Origin: Bacteroidota bacterium
GTDB lineage: Bacteria; Bacteroidota; JABWAT01
Assembly: GCA_023151185.1 (NCBI GenBank)
Contig: JAKLJL010000013.1
Span: 1 to 64,000, forward strand
DNA: 64,000 nt
Direction: 5' to 3'
The stretch's first letter is position 1; each line of letters starts with the position of its first letter. Made by a program: the position numbers and the translations under genes. The notes below the pieces were generated by a model, which saw only the letters and a list, made by a program, of their open reading frames with translations, did not search any database and was not told the DNA's origin. Shown piece by piece: positions 9,451 through 18,689 of the stretch.

Positions 9451-9891
9451 TTATTTCAGTGAAAATGTAGTTGAAATAAGTCTGTCATCATAATACGGAA
9501 TGGTGGCAAAATGATCCTCAAATAAAATCACTCTGGCCCTGAATGGCCCTTTAAACGCACTTAACCTTGACACCGGAAAATCCAGTCTGTCCATTTTAAC
9601 ATTGTCTGATTGTGTAGCCGGAAACGTAACATCAACGGCAGGACCTGAAGTTGCAACTTCAACCCAGCCGGAAGCTTCCTGATGTTCGATCCGGAATACA
9701 TTTTCATTTGGAAAATATTTTGGAGTTGTAAGGTGAGTTTCCAGATAAAAATTAAGAGTTGAATCGAATACTTCAACGGTAACCCAGGTTTCCCGGGGAA
9801 CCTCCTTTTTCTTTTCATCCTCATTTTGATCACAGGACACCATGAAAAGAAACCCAGAGATAAGAATAAGGAAGACCAGGTGTTTTTTCAT
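9451..9891 (-). CDS. Small lipoprotein of unknown function
   Basis: MKKHLVFLILISGFLFMVSCDQ lipobox; lies between hmgA and fahA. Confidence 0.6.
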   Translation of the reverse strand: MKKHLVFLILISGFLFMVSCDQNEDEKKKEVPRETWVTVEVFDSTLNFYLETHLTTPKYFPNENVFRIEHQEASGWVEVATSGPAVDVTFPATQSDNVKMDRLDFPVSRLSAFKGPFRARVILFEDHFATIPYYDDRLISTTFSLK

Positions 9892-10877
9892 TTTCTGACC
9901 ACTTTGTTTCGTAAAATGCCAAGTCCGGTAATTTCAAGTTCCATCACATCGCCGGGCTGAACCCACCGGTCCAGTTCATATCCGCATCCGGTCCCGACCG
10001 TTCCCGATCCCAGGATATCACCGGGATACAGCATTTCATCCTGCGAGACGTGGGCAATCATCTGCTCGAACGTCCAGTGAGAATCCCCCGAATTTCCCCG
10101 GCTCCATTCTTCCCCGTTGATCCGGGCAATCATGGTCAGGTTCCGCACCGAATCCAGTTCATCCGGGGTCACCAGCCAGGGCCCGATGGCGGTGGCGAAA
10201 TCTTTCCCCTTTGCCGGACCCAGCCTCAGGCTCATTTCCTTCATCTGGATATCCCGGGCAGAAAAATCATTTAGAATGGTGTATCCGGCAATGTACTCAT
10301 GGGCTTCTTCCACCGGGATGTTCATCCCGGCTTTGCCGATGATACAGGCCAGTTCAAGCTCATAGTCAAATTTTTCGGTGTAGGACGGCCAGGTCACCAG
10401 TGATTCCGGCCCGATGATGGTTTTCGGGTTTCCCTTATAATAAACGGGCAATTCATACCAGAGCCGGGGAAACTCCTGGCCCCGCCGGTCGTAACCCGTC
10501 CGGGTATGCTGCTCAAAGGCAAGGAAGTCTCGGAGTGACGGCGGATCGGGAAGCGGGGCAACCAGCCTGACGGAATCAGAGCTCCAGATAATCTGTTCTT
10601 CTTTCGGACCCCGGAGCCCGGGTTTCAGGTAACCGAAGTCGGCCAGATCTTCCAGAACCTGGGCAGCGGCAATCCGGCCGTTGATCCCGGTCTGAAGAAA
10701 ACTGAGCATATCAGGGGGCAGTTCGGCTGCCGCAATTTCATACGCCCGGGGTTCATCCTGATCAGAAAGAAGAAGCGTGTACGCAAAGTTCAGATCCACA
10801 ATCTGATCACCGGCCAGAGCACCCAGGCGGCGGATACGGCCCAACGGACAAACAAACTCGAAGGTTACCAGTTTCAT
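9888..10877 (-). CDS. fahA: Fumarylacetoacetate hydrolase family protein
   Basis: FDYELELACIIGKAGMNIPVEEAHEYIAGYTILNDFSARDIQ..., GDILGSGTVGTGCGYELDRWVQPGDVMELEITGLG. Confidence 0.85.
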   Translation of the reverse strand: MKLVTFEFVCPLGRIRRLGALAGDQIVDLNFAYTLLLSDQDEPRAYEIAAAELPPDMLSFLQTGINGRIAAAQVLEDLADFGYLKPGLRGPKEEQIIWSSDSVRLVAPLPDPPSLRDFLAFEQHTRTGYDRRGQEFPRLWYELPVYYKGNPKTIIGPESLVTWPSYTEKFDYELELACIIGKAGMNIPVEEAHEYIAGYTILNDFSARDIQMKEMSLRLGPAKGKDFATAIGPWLVTPDELDSVRNLTMIARINGEEWSRGNSGDSHWTFEQMIAHVSQDEMLYPGDILGSGTVGTGCGYELDRWVQPGDVMELEITGLGILRNKVVRK

Positions 10878-10889
10878 CGGGCTTTTCCT

Positions 10890-11969
10890 TTATTTCAACA
10901 CACCGCGTTGCATCTGATCCCGTTCAATGGCATCGAACAACGCCTGAAAATTTCCGTCACCGAATCCGTCATGCCCCTTCCGTTCAATCATTTCGAAAAA
11001 GGACGGCCCGATCTGGTCTTTGGTAAAAATCTGAAGCAGATAACCGGTTTCATCCCCGTCGACCAGAATGGATTCTGCTTCAAGTTCAGCCAGGTTTTCA
11101 CTTACAGCCGGAACCCGTTCCGGAACCATTTCATAATACGAATGCGGCGGCGGGGTTAAAAATTCAAATCCGGCAGACCTGAGTTTTTTCACGGTTTTCA
11201 GGATATCCCGGCAGGAAAGAGCAATGTGCTGGACGCCGGATCCCCGGTGGCGCCGGATAAACTCCGAGATCTGATCGTCACCATCCGGGCCCCAGGGTTC
11301 GTTGATGGGAATGGTGACCTGTTTATTTGCAGACCGGACGACCTTCGACCGCAGGGCCGTCTTTTCTCCTTTGATTTCAAAATACCGGACGGCCTCGAAG
11401 CCGTAAATGCGGTGATAAAAATCAACCCACTTCTGCATTTCACCAAAGGGAACGTTATTGGTCAGGTGATCGAGGTGAATCAGTCCCGGATTCCGGTCAT
11501 CCGGAAGGCTGCCGGGATCATCAACGGAAGAAAATCCGGGTGAAAACGCCGGAAACCCGGTTCTCTCAATGAACAGATTCAGCACGTCACCGAAGCCCTG
11601 AATCCCGGTTCTTTTGTAAATACCGGTTCCCTGCTGGACGATTTCGAGCGGAATCCGCTGTTCTGCACCCCGCCGGAGGGCTTCGGCAAGTGCGGCTTCA
11701 GCATCCTCGACCAGAAAGGCGATGGCCGAAACCCCGCCATCATGCCGGTCGAGATACTGGCGGTTATAATCGGCACCTGAAGGCTGAGAGATGAGGAAAC
11801 TTATTTTCCCGGTCTGCATCAGACTCTGGGAAAGGGCCGGCGTGTGTTTTTCGGCCGTTTTTTTCATGCCGAGCGCATGAAAAAGAGAGATCAGGGTACC
11901 GGGTGATGAAGTTGTAAATTCCAGATGGTCAATCCGGATTATTCCCAGCGGATTTTCGGTCGTTTTCAT
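10890..11969 (-). CDS. hppD: 4-hydroxyphenylpyruvate dioxygenase
   Basis: Two glyoxalase-fold halves: IRIDHLEFTTSSPG..., LIHLDHLTNNVPFGEMQKWVDFYHRIYGF..., GSGVQHIALSCRDI, C-terminal DGFGDGNFQALFDAIERDQ. Confidence 0.9.
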   Translation of the reverse strand: MKTTENPLGIIRIDHLEFTTSSPGTLISLFHALGMKKTAEKHTPALSQSLMQTGKISFLISQPSGADYNRQYLDRHDGGVSAIAFLVEDAEAALAEALRRGAEQRIPLEIVQQGTGIYKRTGIQGFGDVLNLFIERTGFPAFSPGFSSVDDPGSLPDDRNPGLIHLDHLTNNVPFGEMQKWVDFYHRIYGFEAVRYFEIKGEKTALRSKVVRSANKQVTIPINEPWGPDGDDQISEFIRRHRGSGVQHIALSCRDILKTVKKLRSAGFEFLTPPPHSYYEMVPERVPAVSENLAELEAESILVDGDETGYLLQIFTKDQIGPSFFEMIERKGHDGFGDGNFQALFDAIERDQMQRGVLK

Positions 11970-11996
11970 GGTTTTCCTTAGGTAAGACAGAGTGAG

Positions 11997-13115
11997 TTAC
12001 CGGTCCTGCAGGCGGTGAATCACCTTCCGGAAGGTTTCCGAAAAAATCTGGTTTTCCTCCGGCGTTCCAGTGGTCACCCGAAGACACTGCCCCAGATCAA
12101 ACGCCTTCAGCGGCCGGACCATAATGCCCTGTTCCAGCAGTTTCTGATGAACCGCCTGAACCCGGGATTCTGTGCCCAGATCAACCGTAACGAAATTGGC
12201 GTAGCTGGGAATGAAGGAAATTCCCAGATCCTGAAAAAGGGTATACAGAGACTCACGGGCCTGCCGGTTGGTATCAATCGTTTTCCGGATGAAACCGGTA
12301 TCTTCCAGCGATGCCAGGGCCGCCGCCTGAGCCAGGGAATTGGGTTCAAACGGGAGCTTAACCTTCATCAGGTTCGTGATCAGCCGGTCATGAGCCAGGC
12401 CGTATCCCACCCGGATTCCCGCCAGCCCGTGGGCCTTTGAAAAGGTCCTGAGGGTAATGACATTGTCGTACCGGTACTTCATACTGTCCGGGTAATCGGG
12501 TGAATCCTGGGCAAACTCAAAGTAGGCTTCATCCAGCAGGATCAAAACCCGTTCCGGAACGTGGCGGTAAAACTCATCAAATTCTTCACGGGTGAAAATG
12601 GTCCCGGTAGGGTTGTTGGGATTGCAGAGGTAAATGATTTTGGTCTTTTTGCTGATATACGGCAGGATGGCTTTCAGTTCGAACCGGTAATTGTTCAGCG
12701 GAACGTAAATGGTTTTTTTTCCGGAGGCATTGGCCAGAACTTTAAACCCGATAAACGTTCCTGCCGAAGTGATAATTTCATCTTCATCCATCAGGAAAGT
12801 ACGCATGATGTTCGACATGATACCTTCTGAACCCGATCCGATGACCACATTTTCCACCTTGACCGAGTAAAGGGCTGCCAGCCGGGATCTCAGTTCTGCC
12901 CCGCCGGAATCGGGATACCGGTGAAGTGAAGCGATGTGGTCTGTGATGGCCTGCTGGGCGAGGGGTGAAGGTCCAAACGGATTTTCGTTGGACGCCAGTT
13001 TGATAATCCGGTCCAGACCGTACTTTTTCCGGATTTCCTCAATGGTTCCGCCGGCTTTGTACGGTTCAAGATTTTCGATGTAATGCGGTACAAGTGTCAT
13101 GGTTTGCCTGGTCAC
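11997..13115 (-). CDS. hisC: Histidinol-phosphate/aromatic aminotransferase family
   Basis: KYGLDRIIKLASNENPFGPSP, IYLCNPNNPTGTIF, LLDEAYFEFA, TFSKAHGLAGIRVGYGLA; located in tyrosine catabolism cluster. Confidence 0.85.
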   Translation of the reverse strand: MTRQTMTLVPHYIENLEPYKAGGTIEEIRKKYGLDRIIKLASNENPFGPSPLAQQAITDHIASLHRYPDSGGAELRSRLAALYSVKVENVVIGSGSEGIMSNIMRTFLMDEDEIITSAGTFIGFKVLANASGKKTIYVPLNNYRFELKAILPYISKKTKIIYLCNPNNPTGTIFTREEFDEFYRHVPERVLILLDEAYFEFAQDSPDYPDSMKYRYDNVITLRTFSKAHGLAGIRVGYGLAHDRLITNLMKVKLPFEPNSLAQAAALASLEDTGFIRKTIDTNRQARESLYTLFQDLGISFIPSYANFVTVDLGTESRVQAVHQKLLEQGIMVRPLKAFDLGQCLRVTTGTPEENQIFSETFRKVIHRLQDR

Positions 13116-13266
13116 TGTGTCTGGCTGCAGCCTGGCCGGGCAGGTGGTCAGATCTGCCGGATGGATGCAGAAAATTTCAATTGATTGCTGGCATCAAATA
13201 TACCACTTTTCATCACTCTGCTGAAAATTTTTTTGTATTTTTAATAAAACAAAATCAGGGAACCGG

Positions 13267-16113
13267 ATGGCCGGACAAGCCGAAAATTGGTCTGAACCGC
13301 TGAATTTCCACGAACTGGAATTCATGGAGTTTCTGGTTGAACTTTCCAGCCGGTTCATCAATCTGCCGGCGGGTGAAATTGACACCGAAATTTACACGGC
13401 TCTGCGCATGACCGGCGAAAAACTGAATGTGGACCGGTGCTATGTCTTCCTGTTCAACCACGACCTGTCGACCATGTCGAACACCCACGAATGGTGTGCA
13501 GAAGGCATCGAACCCCAGCTTCCGAACCTTCAGGAGGTGCAGACTGCCGACTTCCCCGGCTGGATGAATCCCCTGTTGAACAATCAGGATATTTACATCC
13601 CCGACGTCAATGCCCTTAAACCTGAAGACCAGGCACTGAAAGAGGTTCTGGCGGGGCAGAGCATTGCCTCACTTTTAGTCTCACCCATGACTTATTCCGG
13701 CCGTCTGATCGGATATCTGGGATGGGATTCCGTCAAAAGGAAAATTCAGCTTACTCCCCATCACGTTCATATTTTACGGCTGGTCGGCAATATCCTGGCT
13801 TCAGCCCTGATCAGGAAGCAAACAGAAAATGCCCTGCAGGAAAGTGAAGCCAAATTCAGGGCCCTGTCCGAAACGGCAGCAACGGCTATTTTTATTTATC
13901 AGGGCCCGGTTTTTGTCTATGTGAACCCAATGGCCTGTGAACTGACCGGTTACCCGGCGAAAGAGCTGCTGACGATGAATTTTTGGGATGTGGTCCACCC
14001 GGAGTACCGTGAAACGGTCATGCAGCGTGGCCTTGCCCGTCAGCGGGGAGAAAAAGTCCCGAGCCGGTATGAATTTGTTATCCGGACGAAAACAGGCGAG
14101 ACCCGGTGGCTTGATTTCACTTCGGGGGTTATCCAGTTCGGCGGCAGAACGGCGGCATTGGGAACCGCCTTCGATATCACTGAACGGAAACTGGCTGAAG
14201 ATGCCCTGATCAAAAGTGAAATGCTTTACCGGGAACTGTTTGACCATGCCACCGATATTATTTACCTGCATGATCTGAAGGGAAATCTGCTGTCGATCAA
14301 TAAGACCGGCGAAAACCTGATCGGATATTCCCGTGAAGAACTTTCTGGCAAATCGCTGGCGAGTATTCTGCCGAAAGAATATGTGGAACTGGTCAGGCGG
14401 ATGACCACCCGACAGATCTTTCTGGACCTCCCTACTCTGATTTATGAGATTGAACTCATTACCCGGAAAGAAGAGACGATCCCGCTGGAACTGAATACCC
14501 GGCTGCTGTACCGTGACGGGGAACCGGTTGCTGTTCAGGGAATTGCCCGGGATATTACTGAACGGAAAAAGGCGGATCTGGCCCTCTCGGCTGAGAAGGA
14601 CCGGCTGGCCATTACCCTGAAATCAATCGGGGACGCCGTCATTTCGACTGACCCGGAAGGCCGGATAATCCTGTTCAACGAAATGGCTGAACAGCTTACC
14701 GGCTGGCATCATGCGGATGCCATTGGCCGTCAGATCACCGATGTGACAGTTCTGGTTAACGAACTGACCGGGCAGCCGGAAGAAAACCCGGTTTCCCGGA
14801 TTCTGAAATCGGAGGCAAAATCACTAAAAGATTCGGGACTTTGTCTGATCAGCCGGGATGGTTCCCGGTTTATTATGGCCGATTCGGCTGCTGAAGTAAC
14901 AGATTCTGATGGTAACCGGATCGGAACAGTGCTGGTTCTGAGGGATATCACCGACCGCAGAAAGATCCAGGCAGAACGGCTGAAAAACCAGAAAATTGAA
15001 TCTCTGGGAATTCTTGCCGGCGGCATCGCCCATGATTTCAACAATTTCCTGACGGCCATCCTCGGAAACATTTCCCTAACCCGCCTGTCTCTCGAAAAAC
15101 ACCAGACCGACCGGATGGAGCTGCTCTTAAGAGAAGCAGAATCTGCAACTCTGAAAGCCCGGGAACTGACCCGCCAGCTCCTCACTTTTTCAAAAGGAGG
15201 AACGCCGGTCAAACAGACAGCATCAATAACCGACCTGCTGAAGGATACAGCCGCCTTTATCATACGGGGAACGGGCTGTCTGCTCGAAACCGACATTGAT
15301 CCGGCCCTTTCACCCGCCGAGGTCGATGAAGGGCAGATCAGCCAGGTAGTCAATAATCTGATCCTGAATGCGGTGCAGGCCATGCCCGGCGGCGGCACGG
15401 TTACCCTGAAGGCAGATACGATTCTGATGGATGCTGAATCTGCCCGGATTCTCAGCATCAGCCCGGGACGGTATATCCGGATTCAGATTGCAGATCAGGG
15501 TACCGGAATCAGTCCGGAGCATCTGTCCAATATTTTTGATCCGTACTTTACAACGAAAAAAATGGGATCCGGGTTGGGACTGGCCACCAGTTACTCCATC
15601 ATCAAAAAGCATGACGGTGCCATTTCGGTAACGTCAGAACCTGGCGCTGGCACCGAATTCACGGTCTATCTTCCTGCATCCGAAAAACCCTTCAGCCCAC
15701 GGACAGAACAGGAAAATCCGGCCGGGACCCATTCACCCGGAAGGATTCTGGTCATGGATGATGAGCAGATGATCCGGAACCTGCTGTCCGAAATATTGAC
15801 GTACCTGGGGTTTGAAGTGGTGACGGTGACCAATGGCGACGAAGCAATTGAGGCCTACCGGGTTGGGAAAAATGAGGGAAACACATTCAGTCTGGTGATC
15901 ATGGATATGACCATCCCCGGCGGAAAAGGCGGCAGGGAAACCATTACCGAACTCCGGAAAATTGATCCGGATGTAAAGGCCCTGGTTTCCAGCGGATATG
16001 CCAATGACCCGGTGCTTTCAGACTATAAGGCCTACGGTTTCACCGGGATTCTGGCAAAACCATACCGGGTTGAAGACCTCTCTGCCATTATTTCAGAGGT
16101 GCTGAAACCGTAA
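13267..16113 (+). CDS. Hybrid sensor histidine kinase (GAF, multiple PAS, HisKA/HATPase, receiver)
   Basis: GAF-like N-terminus, repeated PAS ending DITERK, LGILAGGIAHDFNNFLTAILGNISL (H box), QVVNNLILNAVQAMPGGG (N box), GSGLGLATSYSIIKKH (G box), receiver ILVMDDEQMIRNLL...VIMDMTIPGGKGG. Confidence 0.9.
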   Translation: MAGQAENWSEPLNFHELEFMEFLVELSSRFINLPAGEIDTEIYTALRMTGEKLNVDRCYVFLFNHDLSTMSNTHEWCAEGIEPQLPNLQEVQTADFPGWMNPLLNNQDIYIPDVNALKPEDQALKEVLAGQSIASLLVSPMTYSGRLIGYLGWDSVKRKIQLTPHHVHILRLVGNILASALIRKQTENALQESEAKFRALSETAATAIFIYQGPVFVYVNPMACELTGYPAKELLTMNFWDVVHPEYRETVMQRGLARQRGEKVPSRYEFVIRTKTGETRWLDFTSGVIQFGGRTAALGTAFDITERKLAEDALIKSEMLYRELFDHATDIIYLHDLKGNLLSINKTGENLIGYSREELSGKSLASILPKEYVELVRRMTTRQIFLDLPTLIYEIELITRKEETIPLELNTRLLYRDGEPVAVQGIARDITERKKADLALSAEKDRLAITLKSIGDAVISTDPEGRIILFNEMAEQLTGWHHADAIGRQITDVTVLVNELTGQPEENPVSRILKSEAKSLKDSGLCLISRDGSRFIMADSAAEVTDSDGNRIGTVLVLRDITDRRKIQAERLKNQKIESLGILAGGIAHDFNNFLTAILGNISLTRLSLEKHQTDRMELLLREAESATLKARELTRQLLTFSKGGTPVKQTASITDLLKDTAAFIIRGTGCLLETDIDPALSPAEVDEGQISQVVNNLILNAVQAMPGGGTVTLKADTILMDAESARILSISPGRYIRIQIADQGTGISPEHLSNIFDPYFTTKKMGSGLGLATSYSIIKKHDGAISVTSEPGAGTEFTVYLPASEKPFSPRTEQENPAGTHSPGRILVMDDEQMIRNLLSEILTYLGFEVVTVTNGDEAIEAYRVGKNEGNTFSLVIMDMTIPGGKGGRETITELRKIDPDVKALVSSGYANDPVLSDYKAYGFTGILAKPYRVEDLSAIISEVLKP

Positions 16114-16116
16114 GGA

Positions 16117-18450
16117 TTACCGGCCGGACCAATCAGGAGGCCTCTGAAGCCGGGAAACATCGCCCCGGTATTCGGGTGCGGCAAATTTCAGGCCTTTAAA
16201 AATCCGGTTGGCTGATTCTGCAGAGCTGAGTTCTTCGGGAACGGGGAATAAAATCCGTTCTGCCCGGATCTCACCGGTTGTTGCCATTAACTGAACGGAA
16301 AGATCGGTTTCGGTTCGGGTCAGGATCAGTTTCTCGCCCGAATAAACCACCGCCGGAACCAGTTCAAACTCCGGAAATTTGATCTGGAAGGTAACATCAG
16401 AGGTAAGACTGTCCGGGAGCAGGGTCCATTTTTCTGTACCGTCCGACCGGCGGAAACTGCCTTTCAGACTGCCGTTGAACAGAGGAATCTGAAATTCAAG
16501 CCGGGAAAGAGAATCGGGAATCTGCGGAGTGAACCGAACCAGACGACCCGGTGCATCAGGCTGCAGCCCTAAAAATCCCTGGTACCAGACCCGGATAACT
16601 TCGGCCATACTCCACGCCTGCGAAAAGGTGCCCGAAAGCCGGGGTAAGGACCCCCCTTCCGGCGGAAAGGCATCGGTCAGTTCACTTAACGCCCCAACTG
16701 CGCCGGGAGGAGCCACCGCCTGACGGGTCATCGCCGAAAACAATTCCCACGCCGGTTGGATTTGGCCGGCTTCCAGCATCCGGTCCATGGCAATTCCATT
16801 ATTCCATAGCCAGACCGTGCCGTTGTGGTAAGCCCAGTCTTTGTGATAGTCTGCCGGATAGTGTTTCCAGGCTGTGTGGTACGGGTGGAAATTCGGATCG
16901 CCCTGCCAGAGGGAGGCGACTCCCCAAGGATAAACCAGATTTTCCCAGGCTTTCCTCGTAAGCTGCCAGCGAAGCGTGTCTGAAGAAACAAAATCAAGAC
17001 AGAAAAACTGATTCGGGCGGAAGGTATAATCCGGCTTTCCGTCAGGTTTCAGGCGGTCGGCCATTCTGACCTGCTCCGGATCAACGAAATCAGCTTCGAA
17101 ACGGGCTTTGACTTTTTCTGCCAGCACTTTCCAGTTCATGGCTGAAACTGAATCACCGGTCATTTCGGCAAACCGGACGGAGACTCTGAGCTGGTGATAC
17201 CACAGACTCTGAATATCATTGGCCCGGTTTCCACGGGGTGACAGAGGAATCCGGTTGTCAATTTTAGCATCCATCCAGGTGTCGGCATCGTCGTGGGTCA
17301 GATAGCCGTTTGCATCCATCCAATACCGGATTGGCCCGTCTGCGGCCCGTTTCACTGCCGGATAGAGTTGCCGGACCAATGCCGTATCCCCCGAATACCG
17401 GATGTAGTCATAAAGAGAAAGGACAAATCTCGGGGTTCCGTCGGTTGTATTGTAGATAATATCTCCCGGTCTTACCCGGTTGGGAACCCGTCCGAAATAC
17501 CGGGAATTTTCATCGGTGTTCTGATAGTCAGCAAATGACATCAGGATCCGCCGGGCCACGTCAAACTGACCGGTTACCAGTACTGTTCCGGCAAAGGAAA
17601 TAAACATATCCCGTCCCCAATAATCATTGAACCAGGGCAGTCCGGCGTAAATTCCTTCACCGGTCTGACGGGTAACCAATCCGTCGAGAGTTAAAACCAT
17701 CCACTTAACCGCCAGATCCGTCTCAGGTGAATCTGACCGGAAATAATTGTTTTTCAGCAGGGACTCCAGTCTTGAAATCCGTTGCCGGGTCCAGTTTTCA
17801 TGCGACGACCGGGCCGATTCCAGTAAGGCAACCGCACCGGCTGCAGCAGAATCGAGAGTCAGAAAAAACCCGGCTGCCGGGCTTTCCGATTCCAGCCAGA
17901 GGATGCCGTCCAGATCCTTCCGGGTCAGCGGGGCACCTGTTACCGTTCCGGCAGCCAGAATCCATCCCCGGGGATCTGCCGGAGAGAAAAGAGCAATACC
18001 ATCCTTCAGATCAAGGAACTTCAGATCACCTTTGAGTGAAATCCCGGTCGGGCCTGCATCCTGATCCAGACCGATGCTGAGCACTTTCCGGCCATCAAAC
18101 ATCCGGAAGGTCTCGGTAACCTGACCAAATTCTCTGACCAGCCGGTCAGGATATACTGTAACGGCTGCCTGCGCCCGGTCCAGTTCCTTTCCGCCGGCTG
18201 ACAGCCGGTAATCGCTGAAAACCCGGTGGGTGGCCACATTCCACCCCGAAAAGTAGTCGGGATCCTTCAGATGGGTCCGGGTATAAAAGTAGGCCGATTC
18301 CTTGTCGGTAAAGGCGGTTTCCCGGTTGTCTTCTGCCCGCACCTGGAGACCCATTCCCTCCAGAAGAGAATCAGGCTGTTTGTCACGGCTGCAGGAAATT
18401 GAAATCAGACCGGCCACGACCGGAATCCAAATTTTGAACCTGGTTTTCAT
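16117..18450 (-). CDS. Glycogen-debranching-type (amylo-alpha-1,6-glucosidase-like) lipoprotein
   Basis: GLPWFNDYWGRDMFISFAGTVLVTGQFDVARRILMSFADYQ...GRVPNRV...YNTTDGTPRFVLSLYDY...DADTWMDAK; MKTRFKIWIPVVAGLISISC lipobox supports start 18450. Confidence 0.78.
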   Translation of the reverse strand: MKTRFKIWIPVVAGLISISCSRDKQPDSLLEGMGLQVRAEDNRETAFTDKESAYFYTRTHLKDPDYFSGWNVATHRVFSDYRLSAGGKELDRAQAAVTVYPDRLVREFGQVTETFRMFDGRKVLSIGLDQDAGPTGISLKGDLKFLDLKDGIALFSPADPRGWILAAGTVTGAPLTRKDLDGILWLESESPAAGFFLTLDSAAAGAVALLESARSSHENWTRQRISRLESLLKNNYFRSDSPETDLAVKWMVLTLDGLVTRQTGEGIYAGLPWFNDYWGRDMFISFAGTVLVTGQFDVARRILMSFADYQNTDENSRYFGRVPNRVRPGDIIYNTTDGTPRFVLSLYDYIRYSGDTALVRQLYPAVKRAADGPIRYWMDANGYLTHDDADTWMDAKIDNRIPLSPRGNRANDIQSLWYHQLRVSVRFAEMTGDSVSAMNWKVLAEKVKARFEADFVDPEQVRMADRLKPDGKPDYTFRPNQFFCLDFVSSDTLRWQLTRKAWENLVYPWGVASLWQGDPNFHPYHTAWKHYPADYHKDWAYHNGTVWLWNNGIAMDRMLEAGQIQPAWELFSAMTRQAVAPPGAVGALSELTDAFPPEGGSLPRLSGTFSQAWSMAEVIRVWYQGFLGLQPDAPGRLVRFTPQIPDSLSRLEFQIPLFNGSLKGSFRRSDGTEKWTLLPDSLTSDVTFQIKFPEFELVPAVVYSGEKLILTRTETDLSVQLMATTGEIRAERILFPVPEELSSAESANRIFKGLKFAAPEYRGDVSRLQRPPDWSGR

Positions 18451-18577
18451 ATAAGTCCGGATTAAATCCCGGAAAATACATCCGCCAGCGGGAATTTTCA
18501 TCTTTCAGTCCCGGTAAAAACAGACAAAATCAGCCGGAACTGTGAAATCCTGTGACACTCAGGAACATTTCATAAAA

Positions 18578-18591
18578 TGTAAACGTTTGTA
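18578..18591. promoter_or_regulatory. LacI-family-like operator candidate TGTAAACGTTTGTA between divergent glycan genes
   Basis: Near-palindrome with central AAACGTTT in intergenic region between the debranching lipoprotein and GH13 genes. Confidence 0.3.
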
Positions 18592-18689
18592 TTTTAACGT
18601 CAATTGTGACAGTTGAAAATATTCAAATCCCTATCTTTGATTTTCTGATGGCGCTGTGTGTTGAGTTTATGATTAAATTTTTCCGCTGA

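Noticed and set aside
14730-15458. 242-aa antisense ORF within the sensor kinase gene
   Set aside because: GC-rich antisense frame, Arg/Ser-rich, no family features; sense frame has clear kinase motifs. The same applies to most other antisense ORFs in the track.
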